DNA of 64,000 nt from Symsagittifera roscoffensis (Eukaryota > Xenacoelomorpha > Acoela > Convolutidae). The translations under genes and the position numbers were made by a program. Shown here one piece after another: positions 1 through 13,200 of the stretch (the stretch's first letter is position 1; each line of letters starts with the position of its first letter). The stretch is from positions 64,610,282 to 64,674,281 of the forward strand of contig NC_087066.1 in assembly GCF_963678635.1 (NCBI RefSeq), read 5' to 3'. A model generated the notes under the pieces. The model was not told the origin of the DNA. It saw nothing but the letters and a program-made list of their open reading frames with translations, and ran no database searches.

Positions 1-846
1 ATTCGGCTCGTCGAAATAAAAACAAAACCTAAAATAGTATTTAAGCTTCCGAACCAAGAGCGTTTTTTCATCTCTGTCGGAAAACAAAGCAAACTAGAGT
101 ATAATTTGCTTAAATATCCGATGTTTATTGAGTATAAGTGCTCTCAGACGTTTTCTGAGGGGGCCTTTAATCAGTTAAGCCAACCGTTTGTTCCTTGTCA
201 TCTAATAAACAAAATTGAATAAAGGAACACATTGCGAATGTTGACGCACTTAAGTGCACAGGTGATTCAGTCTCGGGCGATCGCAACTAGAAAAATTTTT
301 GGCCTTATTTGCGATGCCCATAATTAGTCGAGATCCTCTCATCACATCACGAATAAAAAACGACACAATTTGGAAAACAAAGAAACTCTTTTCTCTTGCT
401 TTTTTTTCCAATTATTGTTTCGGTAATTGTGCTACTTGCGCAACAGGCTACCCTTGTATACTGTTTAAGAACATCCGATTTTGAGCAAAAACTTCAAAAA
501 CCTACCAAAACGTTCCCAAGGTTTTTAAAAATTGTTGGCAACGCGCGCTTGACTGAAAAGTGTCTGCAAAATTATGGAAAACTTTTGAAAATCCGCACCC
601 AAAAAATTAGAAAAGAATTTCCATTACGATACCAAACTGTGTATTTATAATGCGCACAGGTTTGAGTGTGTATGTTTGTAGAATCTGGAGACACTCTTTC
701 AACATATAAAAGTTTGTAAGTGGAATCCACTTGTCTGAACTCACGAACAAATATGTAACTAACTTTTGTCGTCATATAAAATGCGTTTTTTTTTCAAATG
801 TTGTCATACAGAAACAGCAAATAGTTGGTTTTAAAATTCAACTGAC
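1..846. other. Gene-free stretch, intron-like flank
   Basis: AT-rich sequence with short open frames only. None has protein-like composition or splice-site support. The part next to 847 is probably intron of the minus-strand gene whose exon ends there, because a donor-type GT follows directly on the minus strand. I see no recognisable repeat here. Confidence 0.4.
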
Positions 847-1464
847 CTCAGGTTCGTCACCGTGTTCGGTGCACCCCTCCCCTGAGCAAACGAAGCCGGC
901 CTCGACCTGGTTGCCAGGACAAACTCCTCCCCCTCCCCCTCCCCCTCCCCGTCCTGATCCTCCGGAGGGTTTTTCCTTTTCCAGCGGAAGCGTGAACTGT
1001 CTGGGGTCCATCAAAGCCAACTGTTTTTGTCTTTTCAAACTGAGATAGTTGCACACGTAAGAATTGAAACCCGAGTTTAAGAATTCGTCATAAGAATCGA
1101 GCGATTCGTCACTATAGGTACACTCTTCTTCAAAAGTGCGCAATCTCGAAGAAAAATTCGCTCTGTAACTTTGAAGGTAATTGTAGTAAGTATTCTGCTG
1201 GGTTGCAAGTGTATCGTTGCTCGGATACTCTCGTAAATTTCTCTCGAAGTCGTGATGATTCGGAATATCCTGACCCGACTCGCAGAAAGTCGTAAAAGGG
1301 TCAGAGTAGCTACGAGCAACGCTGTGTCTCGCTCTGATTTGCAGTTGTCGGACGTTCTCGTGGTGTTCCGCGAGAGAATTCGGGTGTGCTTCTGAAGAAT
1401 CCTCTTGAACGAGGAAACTCTGAAGACAATAGAAAAATTTCTTATTTTGAGATTTCTTGGACAT
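847..1464 (-). CDS. Probable first coding exon of an unidentified gene
   Basis: The product is not recognised. A minus-strand frame of about 205 codons opens with a methionine in an A-rich start context and runs to a good donor (CTGAG then GTCAGT) at 847/846. The peptide is polar, rich in Ser, Glu, Tyr and Asn (for example TFEEECTYSDESLDSYDEF), and mostly looks disordered. Near the exon end it has a Gly tract encoded by CCCCCT-type repeats (about 925-952) and four spaced Cys residues. Protein-like composition over 600 bp in this AT-rich setting, plus the in-frame donor, supports a real exon. Downstream exons would lie left of the window. The overlapping plus-strand proline-rich frame is a shadow of the G-rich repeat. 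Confidence 0.5.
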
Positions 1465-2020
1465 TTTTAACAGAAAGTTATCCCAACAATAGACTCAAAA
1501 CTACTATTCAAATCAGAAAAGAATTTAAGAAAGAAACTTCAATAACAAATGATGTTTCAATGTGAAATAGGCTCATTTCAGTTTTTGAAATATTTGACTT
1601 TATGGTAAATAAAATTTCTGCTAATAAAAATAATGTCGCACTAAAGAGAGTACAGGAAAGATCCAGAACCATAAAGCAGACATCCGACAATTGATATTTG
1701 AACAAAATAAGATCAAAATTATGCAATAAACTAGACTTTGCAGTGTTTGAAACCGAGCAGTAGTGTGATATTTAGGTTTAGGGATGGTCCGTACGATTAC
1801 AACAGACGATTTAAAAGGTCAATCGTAAAATTGACTTCTCACTGGTGAATAAAATTTCCTTTCCAAAAGGGGTCAATTCAATTAAGATCATAAATAAAAA
1901 ACCTCTTTTCGATATTGACAAATTTAATTTAACATAAAATGTAAGTCCTGTAAATTGGATATATCTTTTAGAGAGACGATAAAATATACAAAAAGTAAAA
2001 TAGTCACATAACATAACAGG

Positions 2021-2097
2021 GAAAAAGTAAAATAAGTTCTCAAAGAGAAAAAATGAAATAAGTTCTCAAAGAGAAAAAGTAAAATAAGTTCTCAAAG
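2021..2097. repeat. Tandem repeat, three 26-bp units
   Basis: The unit GAAAAAGTAAAATAAGTTCT followed by CAAAGA occurs three times in a row. The middle copy carries GT to TG type changes and the last is one base short. It is a short minisatellite with no coding context. Confidence 0.85.
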
Positions 2098-4091
2098 TAA
2101 TTTTTTAAGTGAATGGAAAAATGTTCTGAGCATCAACTTTTGTCCACCAGATGTCGGCATGGTTTGAGGCTATAAATTTGGCCCAAAAAATAAAAATTGA
2201 CACTTTTAAATTCTATAAAATCTCGTTTTATGCTTTAAGTGATTGCCATCCAAACAGCCATACAATTTTCATTTCTTTAAGTTTTTGAATAGTCGTGACA
2301 CGTTTAACAGTATGGCCAAATACACAAACAGGCAAAATTAAACAAGAAATATGTGTGATTAATTAGCGATCAAGGTAGAGATTAAAGAGAAAAAGAAATT
2401 GGAGAGAATTTGGCCCAAAACAAAATCGATAAAATCGACAAACAAAAAGAACTATGCTAAGCCTCTTCATATTGGATTCAACATGTCACTTCATAGGCGC
2501 AAAACTTCGAGATATAAGAAACCAAAGACATAATCATGAAGAAAGGATAGCGATTTATACTATTTATGGGTTTATAGTTTAAGAATTGTGGGCTAATTTA
2601 GTAAAGATAGGCTGGGTAAGACATGTGAGGTTTTGTATTAAATACAGAAAAATGAAACTCTGATAAAATTCATTCATATGCCCCATAAGATTAATATAGT
2701 ATTGCACGGGTACTTGTAAATGGGGAGGGGGTTTTGTTAGAGATCGACCCGATTGGAGGTGGCGTTGTGTCGATAAGCGAAGTTTGCTTGAGTTCGGACT
2801 TTAAAGAGGTCTGATTATTAGGATGTTTACAGTAGTCAGACTACTGACAAATATTTGAGCGAGTAAATTTGCTGATTAAAAGTAGTCAAACACATTAGCT
2901 AATGATAAGTTAAATCAGAATAACAAGTTATTTGGATCACAATCAACCGGGAAAGCCATTATCGGTATCAATAAGACCGATACACAACTATTGAAGGTCT
3001 GCGTCATTTTTTAAAAAATTTTCGCTAATCGTTATCCCTTAAGGATAGATTTTTACTCATTAATAACTAATGCAAAAATAAGATTCAAGGTTCCGAGTGG
3101 GTTTTGAATTTTTCGATGTGTTGAATTTTAAAACTGGAGGTAATTTATTCAAGGCTCCGACCAACGTTCCCTTAAACTTCCCTGAAAATCTGATTATGAT
3201 CACCGAATCGCTGACTCAATAAAAAGTCACTTCTGTGATATGAAAAAACAGAAAGTTAATTCTATTATTGAAAGTACAACACAATCAAACGAAACAAAAG
3301 CGAAGTTTAATTCAGCAGTCGCGAAGAAAACACAATAATTTAAGGTCGGAAGGGCAATTAAATAGGTTACATTTTAAACCTGCAACTAGTTTTGACGCAA
3401 TTCAACCAACGTGGCCCAATTTTAAAGTCACGAAGAAGAAAAGAAAGTGAAAGTTTGGCTCTATTTTGTGGGGATTAGAAAATTTGGACACAAATGGTAG
3501 GCTTTGGGCTAATCTAGTCAGACAGTCTTGTGTAATTAACTTGGTTATAACTTGATAAACTTGGCTGAGGTACAGTTAATCTATGCATACTGGCCCCATT
3601 ATCGCAGCTGCATTTGAACCTTTGAATTAACCCTCCCCTGAACATAAAAAGCAGCCAAAGCGCAGAGGGAAATAAGTTCTCTGGGAAAAAAGAGAAGCAT
3701 TCAATTTTTGGATCAATCAAACATAAGGCTCTCTGATTAACCGAAACCGAAACATATGATGATTTCACAAATGCAGCCTCTTTTAAATTTCTAGCTGAAC
3801 GACTTCACCCAACTAACAACTTAACCTCTATTTTTGTGATTGTGAGTTCCTTTTCCCCATTTTTCAATCACCTGTTTTCTCGCACGGTCTAACTATTAGA
3901 TTCACATTTATTTCTAAAGAAACTGTTCAATTTTCCTTTTTACCGAATATCTTAATTTTCATTTATTGATCTGAGTTTCAGAGCATTTGTGAATTATTAT
4001 TTGTGCACGCAGTCTTTTCTTCTCCAGGCATATTGAGTCATTTATAATGAAAACTTTTGACGAAATATGTTTATACCATCGAAAAACATTA

Positions 4092-4140
4092 ACAAGGATA
4101 GCCAGTTGCTGTGCAAGTGGCACAGAATGTTCTGACCATT
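4092..4140 (+). repeat. Dispersed module, GCTGTGCAAGTGGCACAGAA family
   Basis: The core GCTGTGCAAGTRGCACAGAA recurs at 13269-13315 and, more diverged, at 14304-14350 and 16145-16187 on the plus strand, and inverted at 8231-8260. In the 13.3 and 16.1 kb copies a second shared module (GGTTCGAATCACAACTAAA-like; also 5431-5475 and 49646-49695) follows about 280-370 bp downstream. A third, TACAAATTTCCTCCCC-like, occurs at 5541 and 13663. These look like pieces of one short interspersed element of about 400 bp. The GGTTCGAATC word is B-box-like. Confidence 0.55.
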
Positions 4141-6240
4141 TTCAAAGAAAAAAAAACTCTTTTTTATTTTCGTCAAATTAGTGTCGTTTTTAGTGAATGG
4201 TATGACTCGAGAACTATACGATCGCGTATAGCATAAGAGAATTAGTCATGATCGACAAAATTTGTTTTCAATAATATGCTTTGAATGAATTTGAAAAAAA
4301 AATACCTCATATTGATAGTCGATATCGGTTCAATTGCTATGCTCACCAGATTTTAGACTGCTATATTATTGATAACAGAAACGAGAAGGACAGTGTGTTT
4401 AAAAACTAGGAACCAAGCAATTTACAGGAACTATTTAGACCAACTATTTGGAGAACAGTTCAATAAAAGCTTCGATACTCATCAACCAAGCATTATTTTG
4501 GACCTTGCTTTACATCCATTAAAAAATTCTTGACTATGGGTTTTAGTTTGCGTTTAGTAAACAGAAGGCCCTCGTGAACTTGTTCACTAGTTACTGCCGC
4601 GTGTGCTCAGCTGGGTATCCTCTGTCCAAATGTATCCTTTCCATCCTGTTCAACAGGAGTTATGGAGACTCTAGGCCCATGTCGCAGTTAGTACAAGCAG
4701 TAATCATAAGGTGAACAAGTTAAAGAAATTTGAATAAACCGGTTACAGGGGCCTACGACTAGCGAGTTTCAAAAACCAAAACAATTTCGCTATAGCATTT
4801 CTGGAAAAATTAAGATCTCGCGTTTGTTTTGCCAATTTATACCATCAATGTCATAGCAAAAAATCTACTTCTGCTACCAGTGATGGTACTAAGGACTTCG
4901 CTTTGAAACAGTACAAAAAAAAATGAGTTTAACGTTTAAAAATCAAATCATTTTAGCTTTTCATTAGCCATCTGCTTTTGTTTTTCTTCGAAGAGAAAAA
5001 GAATTTGTTTGTAGAACTCAGACATTAGGGTCAGCGTGGTAGGGCGAATACCTGTGGCTGATCCTAGGCAGAGTTGCTAGCTTCAGTTGAACTTTTTTGT
5101 TTGTAAATAATGTGATGCCAAAATTAGTATGCGGTTGATGATTTTGCTGGAATTCAGTTTATTTAGTTTTTAATAAAAAAATGACGTTGAAACAAAAAAA
5201 AATGAAGAAAAAACTATATATATTTTTCCAAATTGTTCCTCTTTTTTGTACAATAATTTTGAATTTTTCCAGAAAAAATCTTTAATGTTAAATACGCGAC
5301 GAAAAAAACATCCACAACTAGTTCCCTTGATAGTAATATCAAGTTTTTTGATATTATTTTAAAAAATAGTTAATTTCCATAAAATGAACGTTACTCGATC
5401 ACTGGGAGAATTTTAAAAAAAATTCAAAGTCGGTCGAATCTCGACTGAAAAGGCTTTAATAAGATATAACACTCATCTCTATCCGATACATATTTGTGGT
5501 AACTGAATTTGTGTGGAAAACGAAAAACTAAAACACATTCGAGTACAAAGTTCCTCCCCATTTTTAAGGGTCGGAACAATGACCAGAGGTCAAAATCAAA
5601 ACATCATTTCATCTGCAGCCAATTATTTTGTGAATTAAGGTTTGAAAAAAGCCATTTAGGCAAAATTAATCGGCAAAATTCGGCCAAATTAATCGGCAAA
5701 GTTAATGGCAACAGTTTCGAACAATAATAATTTTTTCACTTTTGAGGGCTGTATCAATTTCTCTTAACCAAAAAAAAATATCAGATACGTTAAAAGGCGA
5801 TCAAGACATCCAGATCTTTGTTCTCACAAGCGATTCTGTTTCTTTTTGTTTTCAATTGTATTTGCGCATTGTGGTTCGACTGCGATAATTCGTTTTCTGA
5901 ATAAGGCAACGCAACAAAAGAACGCGAGTCAATAATTAAATAGTTCAATGCTTTAACTTTGTCTCTAACCTTGATTCTTTGCAGATGGTGGCAAAAATGA
6001 TTTTTAACGCTTCGCACCACTTAAGACAGAGCTCAATTAAAAATTTGCAATCTAACTGACAAAAACTGCTTTGAAAATGCTAATCTTTGTATCGAAATAA
6101 TTTCAAGTTAAGGAACACATGTCGAGAAACAAAATCGCCAGTGTTAAGCAAGCATTCAGGAAAAAATTTCTAAGCGGCAAGTAAGCAGATAATACCTAGG
6201 TAGACGTCCGTTGAGCCTAAAAGAAACGAAAATCAATACC

Positions 6241-6278
6241 GAGGCGAAGCTGAACTTCCCACTACTAGCGATACAAAT
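6241..6278 (+). repeat. Dispersed GAGGCGAAGC/GCTTCGCACC module
   Basis: A GC-rich word, roughly GAGGCGAAGCGGAGCTTCGC then ACCACTAGCGATACAA, is partly self-complementary. Copies are at 6241-6278, 17223-17250 (partial), 54846-54880, 56577-56615, 60167-60200 and 63199-63240. Several are followed at some distance by a second shared word, GCGGTAACAAAGCCGAAAA with TTGAGCCGAAAA after it (6976, 16753, 57115, 60330, 63401). The spacing suggests a SINE-like family with a conserved head. The plus-strand frame across 6211-6516 is just this repeat followed by lysine-rich A tracts. Confidence 0.6.
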
Positions 6279-6799
6279 AGGAATGACTAAGAAAACAAAC
6301 GAAAAAAAAAACAGAAAATCGTTTTTGTCAAAAAAAATTGCAACAAAAATCCAAATTATCCGGGATAAAAATGCCTGCACTAGCAAGAACTGTAGGAGGA
6401 GCTTTGGGAATTCTATAAAGAACGCAAGTTTTCAAAAAAAGTCCTTTCTACGCTCATTACTCTTAAAAAGACTAATGAAATTGAAAAAAAAACTTCTAAC
6501 AGACATTTTTTTTTAAATTGCAAAGAAAGCTAAAAATATGTAATGAAACAAGTAAACCATCATAACCATAAGAAGCTTTACATGAAGCAATTAAAACATT
6601 AGAGAAAAAGCTCTACCTCAAAAAAAAATTCTGCGCGAATCGGAAATTAACCGACAAAAATAAGCAGATAGACAATAATCTGAATCAGCCAAACTTCTCT
6701 ATTTGCAAGGAAAACAGGTCTCAACTAAAATTGAACATCCTGGCTTTGTCGTCTCAGGCATGTGGATTAGAGCAACTTGGAAAAAAGCTAAATTATTGA

Positions 6800-6945
6800 G
6801 CTACGTGAGCTAAGCCGACAAGCATAAACGGTCGGACAATAGTCCGAAAAAGCACAAAAAATCTGGTTTGCAAAAAAAGAGCCCGACTCCAACCGCAGAT
6901 CTTGGCCGTCTCAGGCAGTTGTTTTACTTTTACTCCATATGCTCG
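6800..6945 (-). mobile_element. tRNA-derived SINE copy 1
   Basis: Read on the minus strand, an A-box-like TATGGAGTAAAAG (complement of 6928-6939) precedes a B-box-like GGTTGGAGTC (complement of 6885-6894) at tRNA-like spacing. A shared A-rich body follows (complement of GTCCGAAAAAGCACAAAAAA and neighbours, 6842-6870). Four more minus-strand copies share this layout. Both boxes are degenerate, so this is a decayed copy. Confidence 0.6.
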
Positions 6946-9804
6946 GATGTTTGATTGGATTTGAATTTATATTTACCAAGCGGTAATAAAGCCAAAAAAA
7001 CCATTTTAGTGTAAATGTTGGACCCAAAGTTTGCAAACTTAAGTGCAAAATATCTGTTCTGTTGAAATTCTCGGCAAATTTTGTTTTGATCTTTTTTAGT
7101 TTTAAAATATATCCGTTTAAAAATGAGAAAAACGAACTTCAAGTTTTATTCGTTTTGTCTGAATAATTTGTATCAGCATCGGAAAGCCAGAAAAAAAACA
7201 ACCAACTAGTTGAAATTGATTACTTGATTTGAATACCAGAAAAAATGCCTATTGAGCCAAAAAAAAGCTGAATCAACAATGCACTCGTATTGAAACTTTT
7301 CTGAGCAATTTTTTGATATAAAACTCGTTGTTTCATTTTTAGATGGATCAAACTCTTGATCGGATTATATGTACGTACCAAAAAAAACGAAATATCTCAA
7401 AGGAAAAGTTTATATCCAGCATTGCAATATTCGAAACAATTATCTGGCGCCAAATCTACGGAAAAATATTTATGAGCAGGGTTTTCTTGCCGGCTACGCA
7501 TTAATAGAAAACGTATAACGAGCATGTAAGGATCGTAGTTGAATATTTTGTTATATTGTGAACTCAAACCCCTCCTCGAGAAAATCTTAGATCCACCCCT
7601 GGTACTCAATGAAACAATTTGTATAAGTGGTTTAAGCGATATTATTTTTTAGATTCATACTAGTTGCTGCCATATTACTAACTATTCAACTAGCTACCCT
7701 TGTTTTCATTTCTTTCCTCTTCTTGTTTTTTTTTAGAAAACAAGCTTACGTATTAACTACGAAATTCCAACATACTGGTTATTCTAAGAACAAGCTGAGA
7801 AAGCATGCATTAAAAGTTTTTGAAGGCTAGATTAAACAAAAAGTGATGGAGAAGTCACTTTATTCCAAACAAAAATATCGCCAGACAAAATAAATGGGAA
7901 CAAACTATAAAACATGTAACTAGGTTCACTTTGTGTTTCGACCACTCAATTTACCACATGTCAGCTTCCAAAACGGTCTAGAGTTCTCCCATATGAAAAC
8001 CCGTTCAGTCATGACTCTGATTCAAATATTTCAATTTTCAGAAAAATTGTTCTGAATTTTTCTATTTTTTGGATTAATTTTAACGGGAAATAGATGAGAA
8101 AAGTTTGAACCATAGTAAGAATATCTGACTTTGTTCATAACTTATAATTATTCGAGCCAATATATTCTTAAACCTAAGCTATCAATTAGGCAGAAATTCA
8201 ATCAGAAAAGTTTTTTTTATGGACGCGTTTAGAACATTCTGTGCTACTTACACAGCATTCGGATACCATTGTTTCAGTTGAACTTGGTTTTTGCTCATTT
8301 TGATTTAGAACTGGAGATGTTTGTTGATAATTGATATCAACTCCCGTCCTCTCGGAGCCTATTTTGATTTTTGTCAATTAGAGAACATATTTTTTCGTTC
8401 AGTTTTCCTCAGTTCAATCAACCTATCATTGTAAGAAATGGGAAACTTATAATTTTTGGGCCATCAAGACTAATCGACGAAAAACGACAATTTTGAATAC
8501 AAAAAAGGGTGAAACAAGAACAATCTGCCGCTGTGAAAGTAGCAGCACAGAATATTTGTACACGGACGCGAAAACTGAGTCTCGCAGTACCGAATAGTGA
8601 AAACTGAAAAATACACAAAAAGACAACACCTGAAATTTTTGTGATGTTTTTCCCATTGGAAACTTATTTTGATGAAAACCTGTGGCGAAACATAACGAAC
8701 AGCGTTAAATTAGCGTTAAAAATTACTGAGTCGTAACTATGCAGACAAGTTTTGGGTAAACTCCCGTTGATCCGGGAAAAATGTTCATAAAAAATCAAAA
8801 CGTGGGATTTTAAAAAAAGCAGAGAACGTAGAGAAACTTATAAAAAAAATTGCTCAAAAATTCGACAGGCCATAACTTGAATCGATTTGCAAATGAAAGT
8901 TCTCAGATATCATGAGGATTAGGATGAAAAGTTGCTAAAAACTAAAACCAAACAAAAAGACAAAAAAAAGGTTTCCAAGGACAATACTGCTGGAAAAAAT
9001 GTCGTCTATTTCAATTGTCTTCACTAGCAAAAAATTTGGCAGTGCATAGAAACGAAAATCGTAATTTACATTATTCAACTGGAACGTGCAATGCAACCTT
9101 AACAAAACACTATGCAGAACGAAATGACCTAAATTTGACATTTTAAAAGAAAAAAACTCTGCAAAAAACGAGCAACATTTAGTTTTTTTCAAGATATTTT
9201 GTCAGATACCACTTAAAACCTCCTACTATAGCCATGTCTATTAATCAAAACAACCATCAATTTACAAAATCTATAGGCTAGAAAGCTTTTCAACCAATAT
9301 TGAAAATCAATTGTCAAAAAACTGATTGAAAACGTATCAAAAAAATTGCTTATTATCTCATGACTTCAATTTCGAACAAAAGACCACTGAAGAAAAATCC
9401 AGAAACACATCACAAGAACGCTTTTTTGAAACAAGAAAGAAAACGAAAAAAATTGAAAAAAAAATCGAAAAGATTTTTTCGAAGAAGATCGGAGAAGTGA
9501 TTTGAAATTTTCAAAAAAAAAACATCATCAAAGTTGAATCAATAAAAAAACGAATGCAAATGTAGAACAAACACATTCGGTAAATATGCCGACGACAGAA
9601 GTACAGCCGACACTTAATAAGCTGAAAAATAGCCAAACCATTTTAAAATAATCATACTAAAGTGCTTTCATACCGGCTACAATGCAAACGTTATACAGGC
9701 AAAACAAGTACGCTGCATTTTTCAGCTGTATATTTGTAATTTCATCATATCAAATTTACCATTTAAAAATGTGCCATTCTGTGAACAAAGATATCTAAGG
9801 AAAA
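6946..9804. other. Gene-free stretch
   Basis: No supported coding sequence. It holds the word GCGGTAATAAAGCC at 6976 and an inverted copy of the CTGTGCAAGTRGCACAG module at 8231-8260. The two overlapping minus-strand frames at 8418-8656 have no splice support and no family resemblance. Confidence 0.4.
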
Positions 9805-10250
9805 AAGTCTAATACCCGGTCGCAATACCCTTGCTTATCGCAAGGGTAAACAGAGTTTAAACGTAAACATAGCCGCCAGTCAGTTGGAAAAGAGTCAATG
9901 AACGCAAGTAAACAGAAAAACGCGGATTTATTTATTGAACACTTTCGAATTTCAAGAAAATAAGATGGTCTTTAAACTCTTTGATTTTCTGGAACAATTT
10001 ATGATTGACACTTTTTGATAAATTAACCCAATTTGCCCATTTTGAGAAAAAATGGATCAATAGGCAAAGCTTTTATATCGCTGCGAAATTCGATAACTAA
10101 ATTCCACTTTTCAAACTCGAAGTTGACCACTTTCGCTGTTCGATAGCGGAGTTTGCTTTCCCTTTAACAAAGGAAATGAACTGAACTTAAAAAATAATCA
10201 AAAGTCAAACATGGAAAAAAATGAGCCTAAGTAAATTTTAAAACTTTCCC
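9805..10250 (+). repeat. Dispersed repeat, TTCGATAGCGGAGTTTGC family
   Basis: It begins with a short hairpin word (ACCCTTGCTTATCGCAAGGG, about 9826-9845) that recurs at 57500-57523. It continues with a segment (AGTCAATGAACGCAAGTAAA near 9893; TTCGATAGCGGAGTTTGC near 10140; AAAGGAAATGAACTGAAC near 10168) that recurs in the same order at about 60549-60850, and partly at 13930-14100 (TTCGATAGTGGAGTTTTCC). Order and spacing are kept, so these are copies of one element of at least 300 bp. No protein is encoded. Confidence 0.65.
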
Positions 10251-13200
10251 TGAAAAAAAAACAAAAAAAAAACAACATCGCGACCTATATAAGAGTCCGA
10301 ACTGCGTTCATCGACTCTTAAAAACAAACGAGAAACCATTTGTGAGGGAGTAGGAGATGTGTAGTGGCTAAAAATCAGCTTCAAATTTATTCATAACAGC
10401 TTAATTAACAAAAAAAATTCACATATTGAATTATTTTCGACTTGTATTAAATAACACATCAATTAAAAACAGCTTAATATATTAAGAACAAAATATTTAC
10501 ACCATTTTTTACGACATTTTTGAATACTTTACCGATAGAAAAAGCATTTTGTTAATGATTTCAAAACTTGAGCTCGGGCGACCTACCTTGCCACAAGTTG
10601 AAGTCTCTGTAGTTCACCCTTGCGATTCAAAGGTAACTTTTGCGAGGTATTAAATAAACAATAAACAAGAAAACCTAAGTTCAGGAAACAGTACTATACA
10701 CAACTTTAAAAACAGCGCCAGATGAATTTAACAACTTCCCTCCAGGGTCTATCAGATGTCTTTCTGAGCATCCGTTAAGTCGGTAGTTGAAGTTGAAGCT
10801 GGCATTAATCAGACAAGTGTTCCCGCTTAAGAAACTAGTCTACAATTTTCCCTTTCATTTTGCGTACTCTTGAATACGCAATTGAACGCAATGAATACTC
10901 AATTACTCAAAAAATCACCAGTATTTTAATATTTGATTAGTTTTAAATTTTAATTGGTAAGTGAGATTGCGTTTAACGGAAAATGTTTGTTTAAATTATA
11001 ACTTTAGAACAAAACAAGTAACAAAAAAGCAAAAAATATAGTTTTGTTGAACCATCGGCTTTCTATCTTATCTGCTTTTGTGTCACCATTCGTTTCAAAA
11101 TGCTAGTCCTTATAATAATAATACTTATAACAAACATCATAGTAATGAAGTGAAGTTGCCTCATTAACAAGCAAATTAGGGACAAAGGTTACAAAAAAGA
11201 TCAGCTGGAAGATGATTATGTAGTGAGAATAAAGTGCATGCTCAGATGACAGATGTTGAAATGATTCAGTTGAGTGGGTGTGTGAGCCAAATTGGAAGGG
11301 ACAGGGGATAGGACAGAGAGGGGAGAGCGGTCGGATGGATAGAAAAAAGATGGATCGGTACGGCTTGTGGACTGATTTAAGGTGAGAGGAGAGGGGAGGA
11401 GGGAAGGATGATAAAAAAAGAACCAGTTTTGAGGGCGCGAACCAGGACTAGCACACGGCAATAATCACAATACTTGCAGGGGCGGGTAGTAGATTTAAAG
11501 GCAATTTGAAGGCCGATGATAACTGTATACTATTACTATGCGGTCTCCCGGAAATATTAGGGTTGTAATATTCAAGTACGGACGAAAGAGCATTTAAGCA
11601 GTTAGATGGTATTTTCAGGCAATTGGAGTTCACGTAACAGAACAGTCCTGGGCCACGTAAAGTTGGGTGCAATCGGGATTGGATTTGGAAAGGAGAAACA
11701 GCCGTTTTTAATCTAGGACAGCAAGAGACGTCGCAGAGCTATAAAACGAAAATTTTAATTGCCAATTTAATTGCCAAATTTGCAATTGATTCTTCACTTT
11801 TAATCATGGAGCGCCTAAAAAGCATCTTAAATAGAGATACTATCAGAAGTGAAAAAAAAATGTGTGCACCAACAACCAATTTTAACTTACCTCTTGAAGA
11901 TCTCGGCGGAAAAATTTACTTCTCAACTGCAAGAATAGAAAATAGATAAAGTATGGGAGAACTTTTTATTTCATCCGGTACAAAAGGGAATTTAAAATAT
12001 GGTTACAAGAAGTGTTCGAGAAAACACATGCTATGAAATATACAAATGATTTGAGAGGGGAGGGGAGGGGTTGTGTCAATAACCCCTTGGGATTGATTCG
12101 AGGTGCCACACTTCAGGGGGCGGAGTAATTAGACAATTTTATTTTGGACAACAGAAGAACAGAAGAGCACAAGGCGCACTCAGCTTATGTACAATTATCG
12201 CCCATCGCTTATTCCAGAGCACTTGATCGAAGTAGTCATTAGCCGAAAGGCATCGCAGGCAAATAATCAATATTGAGTCACTGACCATTTTCAATTTCAC
12301 CTTTACATCAAATAATTGATTTAAAAAATACACTCACTTGTCAGTATTATTCATCCTCTTTCAACAGAACTAACCCATTAACCTATTACCTCTAATTAGA
12401 AATCCTAGCGCTCACTCTTGATGTTCTGAGGCTGATGTCGGCGAAACTGGGTTCGACTAAAAGGTGAACTATCTCCGCTTTAACCACAATAATCGAATTC
12501 CCTTGAGAATACAAGGACAGAACAATTATCACACCATAACTCTTACTATCTACTGGCTAAGGTGCTTGTTAGTTGCAGGTAGGTTGTCGAAAATACGGGC
12601 GAGGGGAGGGGTTGTCTGGAATGTGGGCAGGTAGGGGTAACAAGAGGAGTAATCAAGTGTTGGTTTGCCCGGGGGCAAAAATAGGTCAGACCTGGTTATC
12701 TACGTGGAGAAGGTGAAGATACACTTTATTCAAAGGCGTTCGAATTAACGTGTTCACATATAGAATAGATCGGAATATTGTGCACAAATTATCATGCAAA
12801 ACTGATATAAAAATATTAAATATATATTTTTTTCGGAATCATCTAAAACGCTTTTTTTTTCAGATCAAAAGTGTAATTATCGATTTATACAGTTAACCCC
12901 AGATGCGAGCAGGACCCATCTTAAACGTATGTAATTATCCAATATCAAAATCGGACGGGCAGTTGTTCATGAATACGGCACGGAAATGTTTGATTCCGTT
13001 ATCCCCCACACGCGAGTCTGGGGCAGTCAAAATCTTTCAACAAGAGGCAAAAAACAGAAAGTAGTATTGTGATTAACTCGCTTGCAAAAAAGGAGCTTCA
13101 CAACGGTTTCGATACCGAAAAATGAACACCGGACGTCAAAAAAACAATTAAAAACAATCTTCCTAAGTTTATGAAAAACAAAATACAGAAAAACGGTAAC

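Larger units (their letters stand above)
1465..6799. other. Gene-free stretch with scattered repeats
   Basis: No gene is supported. The stretch holds a 26-bp tandem repeat (2021-2097), copies of dispersed modules (4092-4140; 5431-5475 with related sequence to about 5590; 6241-6278) and many A/T homopolymers. A less AT-rich segment at 4560-4700 contains short inverted words (GTGAACTTGTTCAC and later GTGAACAAG) but no convincing frame. Another at 5020-5090 loosely resembles a plus-strand tRNA-like head but lacks a clean B box. Confidence 0.4.

Noticed and set aside
731-1048. Proline-rich plus-strand protein
   Set aside because: It is the reverse of the Gly tract in the minus-strand exon at 847-1464 and has no splice or start support.
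11216-11672. Two minus-strand frames over the G-rich tract
   Set aside because: Purine-rich low-complexity sequence lacks stops by composition. There are no splice sites or family features.
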